DNA from: Gemella haemolysans ATCC 10379 | GTDB taxonomy: Bacteria; Bacillota; Bacilli; Staphylococcales; Gemellaceae | Reading direction: 5' to 3' | Assembly (NCBI RefSeq): GCF_000173915.1 | Contig: NZ_ACDZ02000014.1 | Span: 62,001-126,000 of the forward strand | DNA: 64,000 nucleotides | Translations under genes and position numbers: made by a program | Part shown: one piece after another, positions 17,951-27,080 of the stretch | How the letters are laid out: each line of letters begins with the position of its first letter | Position numbering within the stretch: the first letter of the stretch is position 1 | The notes under the pieces: generated by a model | Seen by the model: the letters and a program-made list of their open reading frames with translations, nothing else | What the model was told of the DNA's origin: nothing | Database searches by the model: none

Positions 17951-18964
17951 ATGATTGAATTAAAAAAAGTTAATAAGATATATAATAATAAAGTTCATGC
18001 TCTAAAAGATATTAATTTAAAAGTTGAAAAAGGTGATATTTATGGAATAATCGGTTATTCTGGAGCTGGTAAAAGTACGTTAGTAAGGCTGTTAAACGGA
18101 CTTGAAGTAGCGACAGATGGTGAGGTTATTATCGATGGTGATGACTTCAACAAAATAACTGAAGAACAACGTCGTTTAAAACGACAAAGAATAGGGATGA
18201 TTTTCCAACATTTTAACCTATTATGGAGTAGAACTGTTGCAGAAAATATTGCATTCCCATTAGAAATTCTAGGGAAATCTAAAACTGAAATAAAAGAAAG
18301 AGTAGAAGAATTAGCTAAATTAGTAGGTTTAGAAGACAGATTACATGCTTATCCATCTCAACTTTCAGGTGGTCAAAAACAAAGGGTAGGTATTGCTCGT
18401 GCGCTAGCTGGTAATCCTTCAATCTTACTTTGTGATGAGGCTACAAGTGCTCTTGACCCAGAGACAACTGCGGAAGTTTTAAATTTAATTAAAGAAATTC
18501 ATAGTAAAACTAATATTACAGTTGTTCTTATTACTCACGAAATGAACGTTATTAAGACGATTTGTACAAAGGTTGCTGTTATAGATGGTGGAACAATTGC
18601 AGAAGATGGATTAGTTTCAGAAGTATTCTATCACCCAACTCAAGAAGTTACTAAGAAATTCTTAGCTCAAACATCATTCGCTTCAGAGTTTGAAGAAAGA
18701 GAAAATATTGAAGAGTGGAAAAAAATATTCACTGAAGGAGTTATTATTAAATTTACATTTGATAATAATACATCGAAAAAACCAATTCTTAGTACTTTAG
18801 TACGAGAAATTGATTTTGACTTTACAATAATTAATGGACATATTGATAAAACTGCGGATGCTAATATTGGTACACTGTTTGTTCAATTAATTGGAACTAA
18901 AGAAAATACAGATAAGGCGATATCTAGATTAAATGAACTAGGTATTTTAACGGAGGTGTTATAA
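17951..18964 (+). CDS. metN: Methionine ABC transporter ATP-binding protein MetN
   Basis: The 337-residue ATPase has Walker A GYSGAGKST, a Q-loop, signature LSGGQKQRVGIARALA and Walker B ILLCDEATSALDP. A C-terminal NIL domain (from about residue 260) in this family binds methionine for feedback inhibition. Start is ATG 17951 with AAAGGAGA 6 nt before it; the frame is open further upstream only because it runs through the terminator hairpin. The stop overlaps the metP start (TAATG). No metQ binding protein lies nearby. Confidence 0.95.
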   Translation: MIELKKVNKIYNNKVHALKDINLKVEKGDIYGIIGYSGAGKSTLVRLLNGLEVATDGEVIIDGDDFNKITEEQRRLKRQRIGMIFQHFNLLWSRTVAENIAFPLEILGKSKTEIKERVEELAKLVGLEDRLHAYPSQLSGGQKQRVGIARALAGNPSILLCDEATSALDPETTAEVLNLIKEIHSKTNITVVLITHEMNVIKTICTKVAVIDGGTIAEDGLVSEVFYHPTQEVTKKFLAQTSFASEFEERENIEEWKKIFTEGVIIKFTFDNNTSKKPILSTLVREIDFDFTIINGHIDKTADANIGTLFVQLIGTKENTDKAISRLNELGILTEVL

Positions 18965-19626
18965 TGTTTGATTTTTCAAGAGTTAATTGGGAAAAAGTAC
19001 AAGATAAAACAATTGAAACACTTATTATGACTTTTGAGTCACTTATTGCAGTGTTTTTAGTTGGTCTGTTTTTAGGGTTATTATTATATTTAACATCTAA
19101 TAGTAAGAGTGCATTTGGACGTGGATTTTATGCTGTTGTTACTGCAATAGTTAATATTTTCCGTGCGATTCCATTTATTATCTTAATTGTATTATTAATT
19201 CCGTTTACTAAGTTTTTAATTGGTACAATTATTGGTGTTCAAGCTGCTATTCCTGCACTTATTATTTCAGCAGCACCATTCTACGCTCGTTTAGTAGAAA
19301 TTGGTCTTCGTGAAGTAGATAAAGGTGTAATTGAAGCAGCTCGTGCAATGGGAGCTAAAAATTCGACTATTATCTTAAAAGTTTTAATACCAGAGAGTTT
19401 ACCAGCAATAATTTCAGGATTAACTGTTACAGCAATTGCTTTAGTAGGATCAACAGCTATGGCAGGTGTTATTGGAGCTGGAGGACTAGGTAACTTAGCA
19501 TACTTAGACGGATTCCAGCGTAACAACAATACTTTAACATTTGTTGCAACGGTATTAATCTTAATAATCGTATTCGCTGTACAAATACTTGGTGATACAA
19601 TTGTTAAAAAAGTTGATAAAAGATAA
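18964..19626 (+). CDS. metP: Methionine ABC transporter permease
   Basis: The 220-residue MetI-type permease has five or so membrane segments and the EAA loop (EAARAMGAKNSTIILKVLIP) that docks on MetN. It is translationally coupled to metN by a 1-bp overlap. The lipoprotein MetQ needed for substrate delivery is not next door and must be elsewhere in the genome. Confidence 0.94.
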   Translation: MFDFSRVNWEKVQDKTIETLIMTFESLIAVFLVGLFLGLLLYLTSNSKSAFGRGFYAVVTAIVNIFRAIPFIILIVLLIPFTKFLIGTIIGVQAAIPALIISAAPFYARLVEIGLREVDKGVIEAARAMGAKNSTIILKVLIPESLPAIISGLTVTAIALVGSTAMAGVIGAGGLGNLAYLDGFQRNNNTLTFVATVLILIIVFAVQILGDTIVKKVDKR

Positions 19627-19635
19627 ATATGAAGA

Positions 19636-19665
19636 ACAAGGTAGCATAGCTATCTTGTTTTTTTG
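19636..19665 (+). terminator. Terminator of metNP
   Basis: ACAAGGTAGC (19636-19645) pairs with GCTATCTTGT (19649-19658) around ATA, with a T run after it. Confidence 0.85.
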
Positions 19666-19856
19666 TTATTTTTTAAAAAAATTTTAAACAAATAATGAAC
19701 GATTTTATAAATTATTATGGATGGAAATTATAAAATATTAATGTTTTACGAATAATTGACACCAAAATAGGTTAAAAAAACTTGAAAATGTGGTAAAATA
19801 ATAAAGACTGTTTAAAACAAGGAACTTATAAAATAAAAAGATAAGGAGTTAAATTT

Positions 19857-20735
19857 ATGGTTATTCAATGGTTTCCAGGTCACATGGCCAAGGCAACAAG
19901 AGAAGTTAAAGAGAAGCTAAAACTAGTAGATATAGTCTTTGAGTTAGTTGATGCACGTTGCCCACTTTCTTCACATAATATGTACTTAGATGAAGTTGTT
20001 AAAGATAAGAAGAAAATAATTATATTTAATAAGATTGATCTATGTGATAGAGCTGAGACAGCAAAGTGGAAAAGTTATTTTGAAAATAAAGGATATACAG
20101 TAGTTTATACTGATGCAAAAAATAGTAATAACTTGAATAAAGTAATTGATAAAGCTAAAGAAGAACTAGCAGAAAAAATTGCACGTCAAGTAGCTAAAGG
20201 AATTAAACCAAGAGCAATTAGATCTATGGTAATAGGTGTTCCAAACGTTGGGAAATCTACATTTATTAATAAACTTATTAAGAAAAATGTAGCTAATACA
20301 GCCAATAAACCTGGTGTTACGAAAAAACAACAATGGTTAAAATTAAATAAAGATATAGAATTATTAGATACACCAGGGATTCTTATGCCTAAGTTCGATA
20401 ATCAAGAAATTGGTAAAAAATTAAGTTTGATTGGTTCTATAAAGGATGATATTACACCACTTGATGATGTAAGTTTATATTTAATAGAATTATTAAAATA
20501 TAATTATTTAGAGAATTTAAATAATCTTTATAAAATAAACGTGACAAGTGAAGATGAAAATGTATTTATTATGGAAAAAGTAGCTGAAAAGAGATTTAAA
20601 AAAATCGGTGGAGATTATGATTATGATTCAACTATAAAGCTATTAATCCAAGATTTTAGAACACAAAAATTTGGACTTATTACACTAGATAATTATAGTG
20701 ATTTATTAGAAAATGAGGAACATGATGAAAATTAG
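19857..20735 (+). CDS. rbgA: Ribosome biogenesis GTPase RbgA (YlqF)
   Basis: This 292-residue circularly permuted GTPase helps late 50S subunit assembly. The motif order is G4 (NKIDL), G1 (GVPNVGKST), then G3 (DTPG), followed by a C-terminal RNA-binding helical domain. RBS AAGGAG is 9 nt before the ATG. It overlaps rnhB at its 3' end, the same rbgA-rnhB order as in Bacillus. Confidence 0.95.
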   Translation: MVIQWFPGHMAKATREVKEKLKLVDIVFELVDARCPLSSHNMYLDEVVKDKKKIIIFNKIDLCDRAETAKWKSYFENKGYTVVYTDAKNSNNLNKVIDKAKEELAEKIARQVAKGIKPRAIRSMVIGVPNVGKSTFINKLIKKNVANTANKPGVTKKQQWLKLNKDIELLDTPGILMPKFDNQEIGKKLSLIGSIKDDITPLDDVSLYLIELLKYNYLENLNNLYKINVTSEDENVFIMEKVAEKRFKKIGGDYDYDSTIKLLIQDFRTQKFGLITLDNYSDLLENEEHDEN

Positions 20736-21501
20736 TGAGGTAAAAGAACTCTTAAACCAAGATAATATTTCCGAAGAAATACTAAATGAGTTAAAAAAAG
20801 ATGAGAGAAGCGGAGTTCAGAAATTACTTATAAGCTATGCTAAAAAGCAAGAAAAAAAACTTTTTTATAAAAAAGAGTATGAAAAAAAATCATTTTACGA
20901 AAATAAATGTTATAATAATGGATGTAAGTATATTTGCGGAATAGATGAAGTAGGAAGAGGACCGCTTGCTGGACCGGTAGTTGCTGCAGCGGTAATTTTA
21001 AAGAAAGATAACTATTTCGAAGGATTAAATGACTCAAAAAAATTATCAGAGAAAAAACGTGAAGAGTTATATGAACAGATAAGAAAAGAAGCTGTGGCAT
21101 ATGCAATTTGTGAAGTAGATAATATTGAGATAGAAAAATATAATATTTATAATGCTGCACGTATTGCTATGCAAAGAGCGGTGGAGAAATTGGAAGTAAA
21201 GCCGGATTTCTTACTTATAGATGCTATGCCATTTGAAAATTATCCGATTCCTAACTTTAGTATGGTTAAGGGTGATGAGAAGAGTGTGTCTATAGCAGCT
21301 GCTTCAGTAATAGCAAAAGTATATCGTGATAATTTAATGAAAGAATATGCAAAAAAATATCCACATTATGATTTTGAGAATAATGCAGGGTATGGAACAA
21401 AAAAACATTTAGAAGGTTTAAAAGAACATGGGGTAACACCAATCCATAGAAGAGATTTTGAACCTATAAAATCGATGATACAAGGAGGAAAACATGAGTA
21501 A
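20725..21501 (+). CDS. rnhB: Ribonuclease HII
   Basis: The 258-residue enzyme removes ribonucleotides from DNA and RNA-DNA hybrids. The catalytic block GIDEVGRGPLAGPVVAAA gives the first Asp-Glu pair, with further acidic residues in the LIDAMP region. An N-terminal extension of about 70 lysine-rich residues precedes the catalytic core, as in other Firmicutes. Three in-frame ATGs are available; 20725 is best spaced from GAGGA (20715-20719). It overlaps rbgA upstream and the RNase J-like gene downstream, so the three genes form one operon. Confidence 0.94.
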   Translation: MKISEVKELLNQDNISEEILNELKKDERSGVQKLLISYAKKQEKKLFYKKEYEKKSFYENKCYNNGCKYICGIDEVGRGPLAGPVVAAAVILKKDNYFEGLNDSKKLSEKKREELYEQIRKEAVAYAICEVDNIEIEKYNIYNAARIAMQRAVEKLEVKPDFLLIDAMPFENYPIPNFSMVKGDEKSVSIAAASVIAKVYRDNLMKEYAKKYPHYDFENNAGYGTKKHLEGLKEHGVTPIHRRDFEPIKSMIQGGKHE

Positions 21502-23362
21502 TAATAGTGGTATTAGTATTTCTAAAAATTTACAAAAAAATAATAATAGTAAAAAAAATAATACTCAAATAAAGAAGAAAAATAATAGTCGCTCTAATAA
21601 TAAAAATAAAATAGTAGCAAAAGAACAAACTAATAGTTCAAAACAAGTCGTTAAGAAGATTAATAATGTAAATAAGGATAAATCTCAAGCAAATAAATCT
21701 AAGAAATTAGCGAAAATTCGTATTACTCCATTAGGAGGTGTGGAAGAAGTAGCGAAAAACATGTATATGGTTGAAATTGGGGATGAGATTTTTGTTCTTG
21801 ATGCAGGGTTAATGTTCCCAGAAACAGAAATGATCGGTATTGACGCTGTTATACCTGATATAAGTTACTTAGTACGTAATAAACAAAAGATTAAAGGGAT
21901 TTTCTTATCTAATGGGCACGTAAGTTCTATGGGGGCTGTACCCTATATTATAGATAAATTAAAATGCCCAGTTTATGGTTCTAAATTAACAATCGATTTA
22001 TTAAAGAATCATCTTAAACAACTAGGTATTAAAAGAAGAATCAAGTTTTATTATGTAAAAGATAATAATAAGTATGACTTTAATAATGCTAGTGTTACAT
22101 TCTTTAAGACTACATATTCAATGCCAGATTCTTTAGGTATTTGTATTGAGACAAGTCAAGGGAATATTGTTTATACTGGTGAATTTAAATTTGACCAATC
22201 AGTAAGTAAAGAATATAAATCTGATATTGTGAAGATTAGTACATTAGGTCAAAAAGGTGTTCTAGCTTTATTAAGTGATTCAAGTAATGCTAATGTTAAA
22301 GGTTATAACGTTCCTGAAAATGAAGCAGCAGAACAAATTGATAATGCATTTTATCAAGCTAATAAGCGTATTATTGTAACTTGTTATGCTTCTAACTTCT
22401 TAACAATTTCACATATTGTAAGAGCAGCATTGGCTCAAAATAGAAAAATTTTACTTCTAGGACAAGCTATTAAAGCATCAATTAATACTGCTAGAAATAT
22501 GAATTATTTACAAATCGAAGATAGTAACTTAATTTCAGTAGAAGAATTAAAAGATTATCCTCAAAATGAAGTATGTATCCTTTCTTCGGGTGATCAAGGG
22601 GAACCAATAGAGGCTATGAAGAATATTGCTGAGAAAAAAATTGATGGAATTCAAATTGAATCTGGTGATACAATCATGATCGCTGCTACTCCTTCACCAA
22701 ATATGGAAGTAATGTTATTCCAAACTCTAAACTTATTAGTTAAACTTGGAGCAAACGTAGTAACAGCTTCTAAACGTCTTCACGCAGCTAGCCATGCAAC
22801 AAAAGAAGAGTTGAAGATGATGTTAAACATGCTTATGCCAAAACACTTTATTCCAGTTCAAGGAGAATTTAGAAATCTTCGTAAACATGCTGAAATCGCA
22901 GGTGAAACTGGTGTTGCTGCTGAAAACATACATATTCTATCTAAAGGAACAACTTTAGAATTAAGCGGAAATAAATCTAAGACATTACAAAACAATGTTC
23001 CAGTAGGTAATATGCTAGTCGATGGACGTGGTATTGGTGACGTTGAGGATAGTGTGTTAAAAGACAGAAAACTTTTATCAAATGATGGTATTTTTGTAGC
23101 TTCTTATGCTATTAGCAGAAAAGAGAAAACTTTAGTTGGAAGACCAGTAATTCAAACAAAAGGATTCGTCTATGTTAAGAAGAGTATGGAGTTAATCAAA
23201 GAAGCGGAAGAAAGAGTAATCGAATATTTGGAGAATAATCCAATTAAGAGTATTAGAGAATGTGCAGCCGTGAAAGCTGAAATAAGAAGTATGCTTTCAA
23301 GTTTACTATACGATAATACTAAGAGAAAACCAATAATAATAATTAACTTTTCATTAATTTAG
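21494..23362 (+). CDS. rnjB: RNase J paralogue (RNase J2-like) with eroded metal-binding motif
   Basis: The 622-residue metallo-beta-lactamase/beta-CASP protein starts with about 75 Asn/Lys/Ser-rich residues. The core matches RNase J (DAGLMFPETEMIGID, MPKHFIPVQGEFRNLRKHAE). The HxHxDH motif reads SNGHVSSMGA and the usual SGH motif reads RLHAASHAT, so most metal ligands are gone. RNase J2 proteins of Bacillus and streptococci also have a weakened motif and act in a complex with RNase J1; this copy is more degraded. It is probably a structural or RNA-binding partner of an RNase J1 encoded elsewhere. RBS AGGAGG. It overlaps rnhB by 8 bp. Confidence 0.85.
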   Translation: MSNNSGISISKNLQKNNNSKKNNTQIKKKNNSRSNNKNKIVAKEQTNSSKQVVKKINNVNKDKSQANKSKKLAKIRITPLGGVEEVAKNMYMVEIGDEIFVLDAGLMFPETEMIGIDAVIPDISYLVRNKQKIKGIFLSNGHVSSMGAVPYIIDKLKCPVYGSKLTIDLLKNHLKQLGIKRRIKFYYVKDNNKYDFNNASVTFFKTTYSMPDSLGICIETSQGNIVYTGEFKFDQSVSKEYKSDIVKISTLGQKGVLALLSDSSNANVKGYNVPENEAAEQIDNAFYQANKRIIVTCYASNFLTISHIVRAALAQNRKILLLGQAIKASINTARNMNYLQIEDSNLISVEELKDYPQNEVCILSSGDQGEPIEAMKNIAEKKIDGIQIESGDTIMIAATPSPNMEVMLFQTLNLLVKLGANVVTASKRLHAASHATKEELKMMLNMLMPKHFIPVQGEFRNLRKHAEIAGETGVAAENIHILSKGTTLELSGNKSKTLQNNVPVGNMLVDGRGIGDVEDSVLKDRKLLSNDGIFVASYAISRKEKTLVGRPVIQTKGFVYVKKSMELIKEAEERVIEYLENNPIKSIRECAAVKAEIRSMLSSLLYDNTKRKPIIIINFSLI

Positions 23363-23375
23363 TAATGAAATATAA

Positions 23376-23455
23376 CGGGAAATCGGAATAGGGAATAGCT
23401 CAAAAGACTTTTATTTAAAGGTTGTTTTGAGTTGCTCCTTATTGTTCCCGTTTTT
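23376..23455 (+). terminator. Long terminator hairpin after rnjB
   Basis: A long interrupted stem from CGGGAA to TTCCCG contains AGCTCAAAAGAC / GTTGTTTTGAGTTGCT and ends in TTTTT. The inner arm (TTTTGAGTTGCTCC) resembles the intergenic elements at 3369-3386 and 4949-4966, so it may belong to the same repeat family. Confidence 0.75.
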
Positions 23456-23479
23456 AGTCTATTTAAAAGGGGTGAAAAA

Positions 23480-24688
23480 ATGTCAAAAGTTATTGCTCAT
23501 ATCGATATGAATTGCTTTTATGCAAGTGTTGAAGAAAAATATAATCCTGAGTTAAAAGGTAAACCATTAGCAATTGCAGGTGAAGTAAAAACTAGACATG
23601 GAATAATAGTAACCTCTAACTATGAGGCTAGAGAGTTAGGAATTAAGACAACAATGCGAGTTGGAGATGCTAGGAAGATATATCCCAATATAAAAATTCT
23701 TCGTCCGGATATGCCTAAATATCAACAAGAATCTAAGTTGATTTTTGATTTAGTGCGTGAATATACAGACAAAATTGAGATAGTTTCTGTTGATGAAGCA
23801 TATATTGACTTAAGCGATTTTTCAGAACCTATAAAAGTTATAGCCACAATTCAAAGAAGAATATATAAACAATTAGGTATGCCTTCATCAGTGGGTGTTT
23901 CTTTTAATAAATTTTTCGCAAAGATGGGATCAAATTTAAAAAAACCTTTAGGATTTTCGATTATTAATAAGAAAAACTATAAAGATATACTATGGAATCT
24001 GGATATAGGAGAGATGCATGGATGTGGAAATGCTTCTACAAAGAAGCTAAAAAAAATTGGAATAAACACAATTGGTGATATAGCTGTAGCAAATGAAGTG
24101 ATTTTACATAGTCTTCTTGGTGTTCAAGGGTTGAGGCTTAAGAATAAGGCTAATGGTGAAGGTAATTCCGAACTGAAATATACTGTTGATAGAAAATCTA
24201 TTGGTAATTCAAAAACATTTACCAATGATTTAATAGATGAAGATGATATTTTAAAAGAAATTAAAAAATTAAGTGAAAAGGTTAGTTCTAGAGTAAAATC
24301 ACGTAGCTATGTAGGAAATAATATTTCAATAATGGTGAGATTTAGCGATTTTAAGACGATTACTAGATCTAAAAAGATTCCGGAATTTATTTGTGATACT
24401 AATGATATTTTTAATTATGCATGGGAATTACTACTTGAGCACTATGATTTTACCAAAGGTATTAGATTACTAGGAGTTTCATTAAATGAAATAAAAAAAG
24501 TAAAAGGATTAAAGGTTCAGCTTGATATTTTTGATAAAAAAGATTATAAAGAAGAAGAGAAACTTAGAAAACTTTCTAAGAAATTAAAAGCAGAGTTCGG
24601 TAATACAATAATAACCGATTTTGAAAATTTTGATAAAAAAAATAAATCGATTATAACGACAAGTTTTAGCAAAGATTTTTTAGATTAG
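23480..24688 (+). CDS. dinB: DNA polymerase IV (Y-family)
   Basis: The 402-residue translesion polymerase shows the palm motifs HIDMNCFYASVEE and SVDEAYIDLSDF with the three catalytic acids. A helix-hairpin-helix thumb and a little-finger domain follow. Start is ATG 23480 after AAAAGGGGTG; the in-frame ATG at 23432 lies inside the terminator hairpin of the previous gene and is rejected. Confidence 0.95.
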   Translation: MSKVIAHIDMNCFYASVEEKYNPELKGKPLAIAGEVKTRHGIIVTSNYEARELGIKTTMRVGDARKIYPNIKILRPDMPKYQQESKLIFDLVREYTDKIEIVSVDEAYIDLSDFSEPIKVIATIQRRIYKQLGMPSSVGVSFNKFFAKMGSNLKKPLGFSIINKKNYKDILWNLDIGEMHGCGNASTKKLKKIGINTIGDIAVANEVILHSLLGVQGLRLKNKANGEGNSELKYTVDRKSIGNSKTFTNDLIDEDDILKEIKKLSEKVSSRVKSRSYVGNNISIMVRFSDFKTITRSKKIPEFICDTNDIFNYAWELLLEHYDFTKGIRLLGVSLNEIKKVKGLKVQLDIFDKKDYKEEEKLRKLSKKLKAEFGNTIITDFENFDKKNKSIITTSFSKDFLD

Positions 24689-24701
24689 TAAAGGAGATAG
24701 A

Positions 24702-25382
24702 ATGTTAGCAATTAATAAGAGATTACAATTAGTGGCTGAATATGTAGAAAATAGAAGATTAGCTGATATTGGAAGTGATCATGCATATTTACCAATTTAT
24801 TTAGCTAAAAATAATAAAATTGATTATGCTGTAGCAGGAGAAATCGTTGATGGACCACATAGAGTTTCTATAAAAAATGTTAGAGAAGAAGGTTTAGTTG
24901 GAACTATTGATTGTCGTAAAGCTGCAGGTTTGGATGCTATTGAGTTAAGTGATAATATTGAAGTAATAACAATTTGTGGTATGGGCGGAAAGCTAATAGC
25001 AGATATACTAGAAAAAGGTAAAGAAAAATTAGCGAATAAACCAAATTTAGTACTTCAGCCAAATGTTGGAGAAAATTTTGTTAGAGAAAAATTACAAGAA
25101 TTAGGTTATGAGATAACAGCAGAAAATATTATAGAAGAAGATGGTCATATATATGAGATTATAGTTGCAAAACCTGGTGTTATGAAGTTATCTGAAGATG
25201 AAGTTAATTTTGGTAAGTATTTATTAGTAGAAAAAAATGAATTATTTGTAAAAAAACAAAAACAAGAACTTTCAAAAATTGAATATATTTTAAATCAATT
25301 AGAAAAAGCAAATGAAGTTCAAGAGAATAAGGTTGTTGAATTTAGAAGTAGATATGCAAAAATATTAGAAGTTATTTCTTAA
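24702..25382 (+). CDS. trmK: tRNA (adenine(22)-N1)-methyltransferase TrmK
   Basis: The 226-residue class I SAM methyltransferase of the TrmK/YqfN family has RLADIGSDHAYLP (motif I), AGEIVDGP and CGMGGKLIADIL, then a helical C-terminal domain (KKQKQELSKIEYIL). It modifies A22 in the tRNA D-loop. It follows dinB by 13 bp with its own AAGGAG and precedes the thrE pair, so it is likely part of a small operon. Confidence 0.9.
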   Translation: MLAINKRLQLVAEYVENRRLADIGSDHAYLPIYLAKNNKIDYAVAGEIVDGPHRVSIKNVREEGLVGTIDCRKAAGLDAIELSDNIEVITICGMGGKLIADILEKGKEKLANKPNLVLQPNVGENFVREKLQELGYEITAENIIEEDGHIYEIIVAKPGVMKLSEDEVNFGKYLLVEKNELFVKKQKQELSKIEYILNQLEKANEVQENKVVEFRSRYAKILEVIS

Positions 25383-25409
25383 TATTTTGATTTAGAAGGA
25401 GGGGAAGGG

Positions 25410-26180
25410 ATGTTACAATCTCTACAGGATGAAAGAGAAGCTAAAAAGTTATTAAATTTTAGTGTGAAGATAGCGAAGAGTATGTTATCTTATGGTGCAG
25501 AGGTTTATAGAGTTGAAGATACAGTGAATAGAATATATAAATCATTCGATAATATTAAGGCAGCCAATAGTTTAGTTACGTATAATTTTGTTATTGTGTC
25601 TTTTATATACAATGATAATACATATACAGCGATGCGTAGGGTTGTCTTAGGAGATCGTGATTTAGAGAAGATTGCACTTCTAAACGATATATCTAGAAAA
25701 ATGGTAATGGGTGGTTGTACGCTAGATTATGCGTTTAAAAAAATGAAAGAGATAAAAGCGAAAAAAAGATACTCAACTACTTCGGTTATAGTTGCTTTAA
25801 CTTTATCTGCTCCATTTTTTGCGATAATGTTTGGAGGAACCTTTAAGGATATTCTGTTTGCATTTTTAATAATGGCTATACAGGCTACGTTTATTACTCT
25901 TACTTCAAAATATAAACTGACATTATTTGTAAGTAATTTCTTGGGAGCATTTATTGCAACAGTATTAGTAATGTTATTAAATAAGATTTTCTTAATACAT
26001 AATCCATTTAGTATTATTATTATGAGTTTGATGCCTCTTGTTCCTGGAGTTCAGGTCACAAATGCTGTTCGTGATTTTATGGCTGGGGACTATCTGTCTG
26101 GAATGATAGGAATACAAGCAGCAATCTTTGTATCTACAGCTATTGCGCTTGGTGTTGTTATGGGATTAAAATTGGTGTAA
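25410..26180 (+). CDS. Threonine/serine exporter, ThrE N-terminal-type subunit (YjjP-like)
   Basis: The 256-residue protein has an N-terminal cytoplasmic region of about 110 residues with the ThrE motif YGAEVYRVEDTV, then five hydrophobic segments and the conserved SLMPLVPGVQVTNAVRD loop. In many Firmicutes ThrE is split into two genes, and the second half follows 9 bp downstream. The pair probably exports small amino or organic acids; the real substrate is not shown by sequence. RBS AAGGAGGGG. Confidence 0.85.
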   Translation: MLQSLQDEREAKKLLNFSVKIAKSMLSYGAEVYRVEDTVNRIYKSFDNIKAANSLVTYNFVIVSFIYNDNTYTAMRRVVLGDRDLEKIALLNDISRKMVMGGCTLDYAFKKMKEIKAKKRYSTTSVIVALTLSAPFFAIMFGGTFKDILFAFLIMAIQATFITLTSKYKLTLFVSNFLGAFIATVLVMLLNKIFLIHNPFSIIIMSLMPLVPGVQVTNAVRDFMAGDYLSGMIGIQAAIFVSTAIALGVVMGLKLV

Positions 26181-26189
26181 GGAGAAACT

Positions 26190-26639
26190 ATGGAAAATAA
26201 TATTTTTATACAATTTATAGCTGGCTTTGTGGTTAGTGCATCTTTTAGTATTTTCTTTAATGCACCTAAGAAATCCATATTTACTTGTGGGGGAATTGGT
26301 GCCATCGGTTGGTTGGTCCATGTAGTAACTAATTTGCTATTAGTAGATGTTGTCGTAAGTAGTTTTCTTGGAGCAGTTTGTGTAGGTGTTCTTTCTACAA
26401 ATGCATCTAGGATTTTAAAACTACCAGCAACTATATTTATTTATACAGGTATGGTACCTTTAGTTCCAGGTTACGGTATGTATAATACTATGCAAAATAT
26501 AGTAACAAAGAATTATGGAATAGCCTCTCAAGTTGGTATTGAAACTATTCTGCAAGCAGGAGCAATTGCTATGGGGATATTACTTGCATCAGTATTTTCA
26601 ACTTCAATTCAGAGAGTAAAATTACAAAGAAAACGATAA
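26190..26639 (+). CDS. Threonine/serine exporter, ThrE C-terminal-type subunit (YjjB-like)
   Basis: This 149-residue membrane protein has four to five hydrophobic segments, a FFNAPKKSIFTCGGIGAIGW start region and the PLVPGYGMYNTMQN loop that mirrors the loop in its partner. It completes the split ThrE transporter begun at 25410. RBS AAGGAGA. Confidence 0.85.
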   Translation: MENNIFIQFIAGFVVSASFSIFFNAPKKSIFTCGGIGAIGWLVHVVTNLLLVDVVVSSFLGAVCVGVLSTNASRILKLPATIFIYTGMVPLVPGYGMYNTMQNIVTKNYGIASQVGIETILQAGAIAMGILLASVFSTSIQRVKLQRKR

Positions 26640-26685
26640 AAGTGATATAATATAGTTAGTGAATTACAAAGGAGATTAGTAGATA

Positions 26686-26946
26686 ATGGAATATATTTTA
26701 TATTTTGCAGAAAGCTGTCCGGATACAGCGCCGTTTAAAGAAAAATTATCAGAATTAGGGGTTGCATATAAAGAAGTAGAAGTAATGACTTCATTAAGAA
26801 ATTTTAAGGAATTTCTATATGTTAGAGATACATATTCGCAGTTCGATGGAATAAGAGGTAATATGAAAATCGGTATCCCTTGTTTAGTTGTTAATGAAAC
26901 TGAATGTATCTTAGAACTTAATGAATTAGATAAATTAAAAAAATAA
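26686..26946 (+). CDS. Glutaredoxin-like small thioredoxin-fold protein
   Basis: The 86-residue protein begins YILYFAESCPDTAPF and has a GIPCLVVNE cis-proline segment, both typical of glutaredoxin folds. The usual CxxC is CPDT, leaving one active-site cysteine, so it would act as a monothiol or non-redox thioredoxin-fold protein. A TATAAT at 26645-26650 suggests its own promoter in the gap after thrE. Exact role unknown. Confidence 0.65.
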   Translation: MEYILYFAESCPDTAPFKEKLSELGVAYKEVEVMTSLRNFKEFLYVRDTYSQFDGIRGNMKIGIPCLVVNETECILELNELDKLKK

Positions 26947-26955
26947 ATTAATAGT

Positions 26956-27018
26956 AAACTCCAAATTAGGGAAAATGATATTTATAAAATCAATTAATAC
27001 TTTTCTAATCTGGAGTTT
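26956..27018 (+). terminator. Terminator of the glutaredoxin-like gene
   Basis: AAACTCCAAATTAG (26956-26969) pairs with CTAATCTGGAGTTT (27005-27018) apart from one mismatch; T-rich sequence follows. Confidence 0.7.
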
Positions 27019-27045
27019 ATTTTGATTTAAAATATAATTTATTCC

Positions 27046-27074
27046 TTGCTTTTTATTTTTAAATTTGATATAAT
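27046..27074 (+). promoter_or_regulatory. Promoter of the SRP RNA gene
   Basis: TTGCTT (27046-27051) and TATAAT (27069-27074) are separated by 17 bp and place the transcript start near 27081. Confidence 0.75.
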
Positions 27075-27080
27075 TAAAAA

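Noticed and set aside
23432-23479. Longer N-terminus for dinB from ATG 23432
   Set aside because: This segment lies within the terminator hairpin of the previous gene; the family N-terminus and RBS fit ATG 23480.
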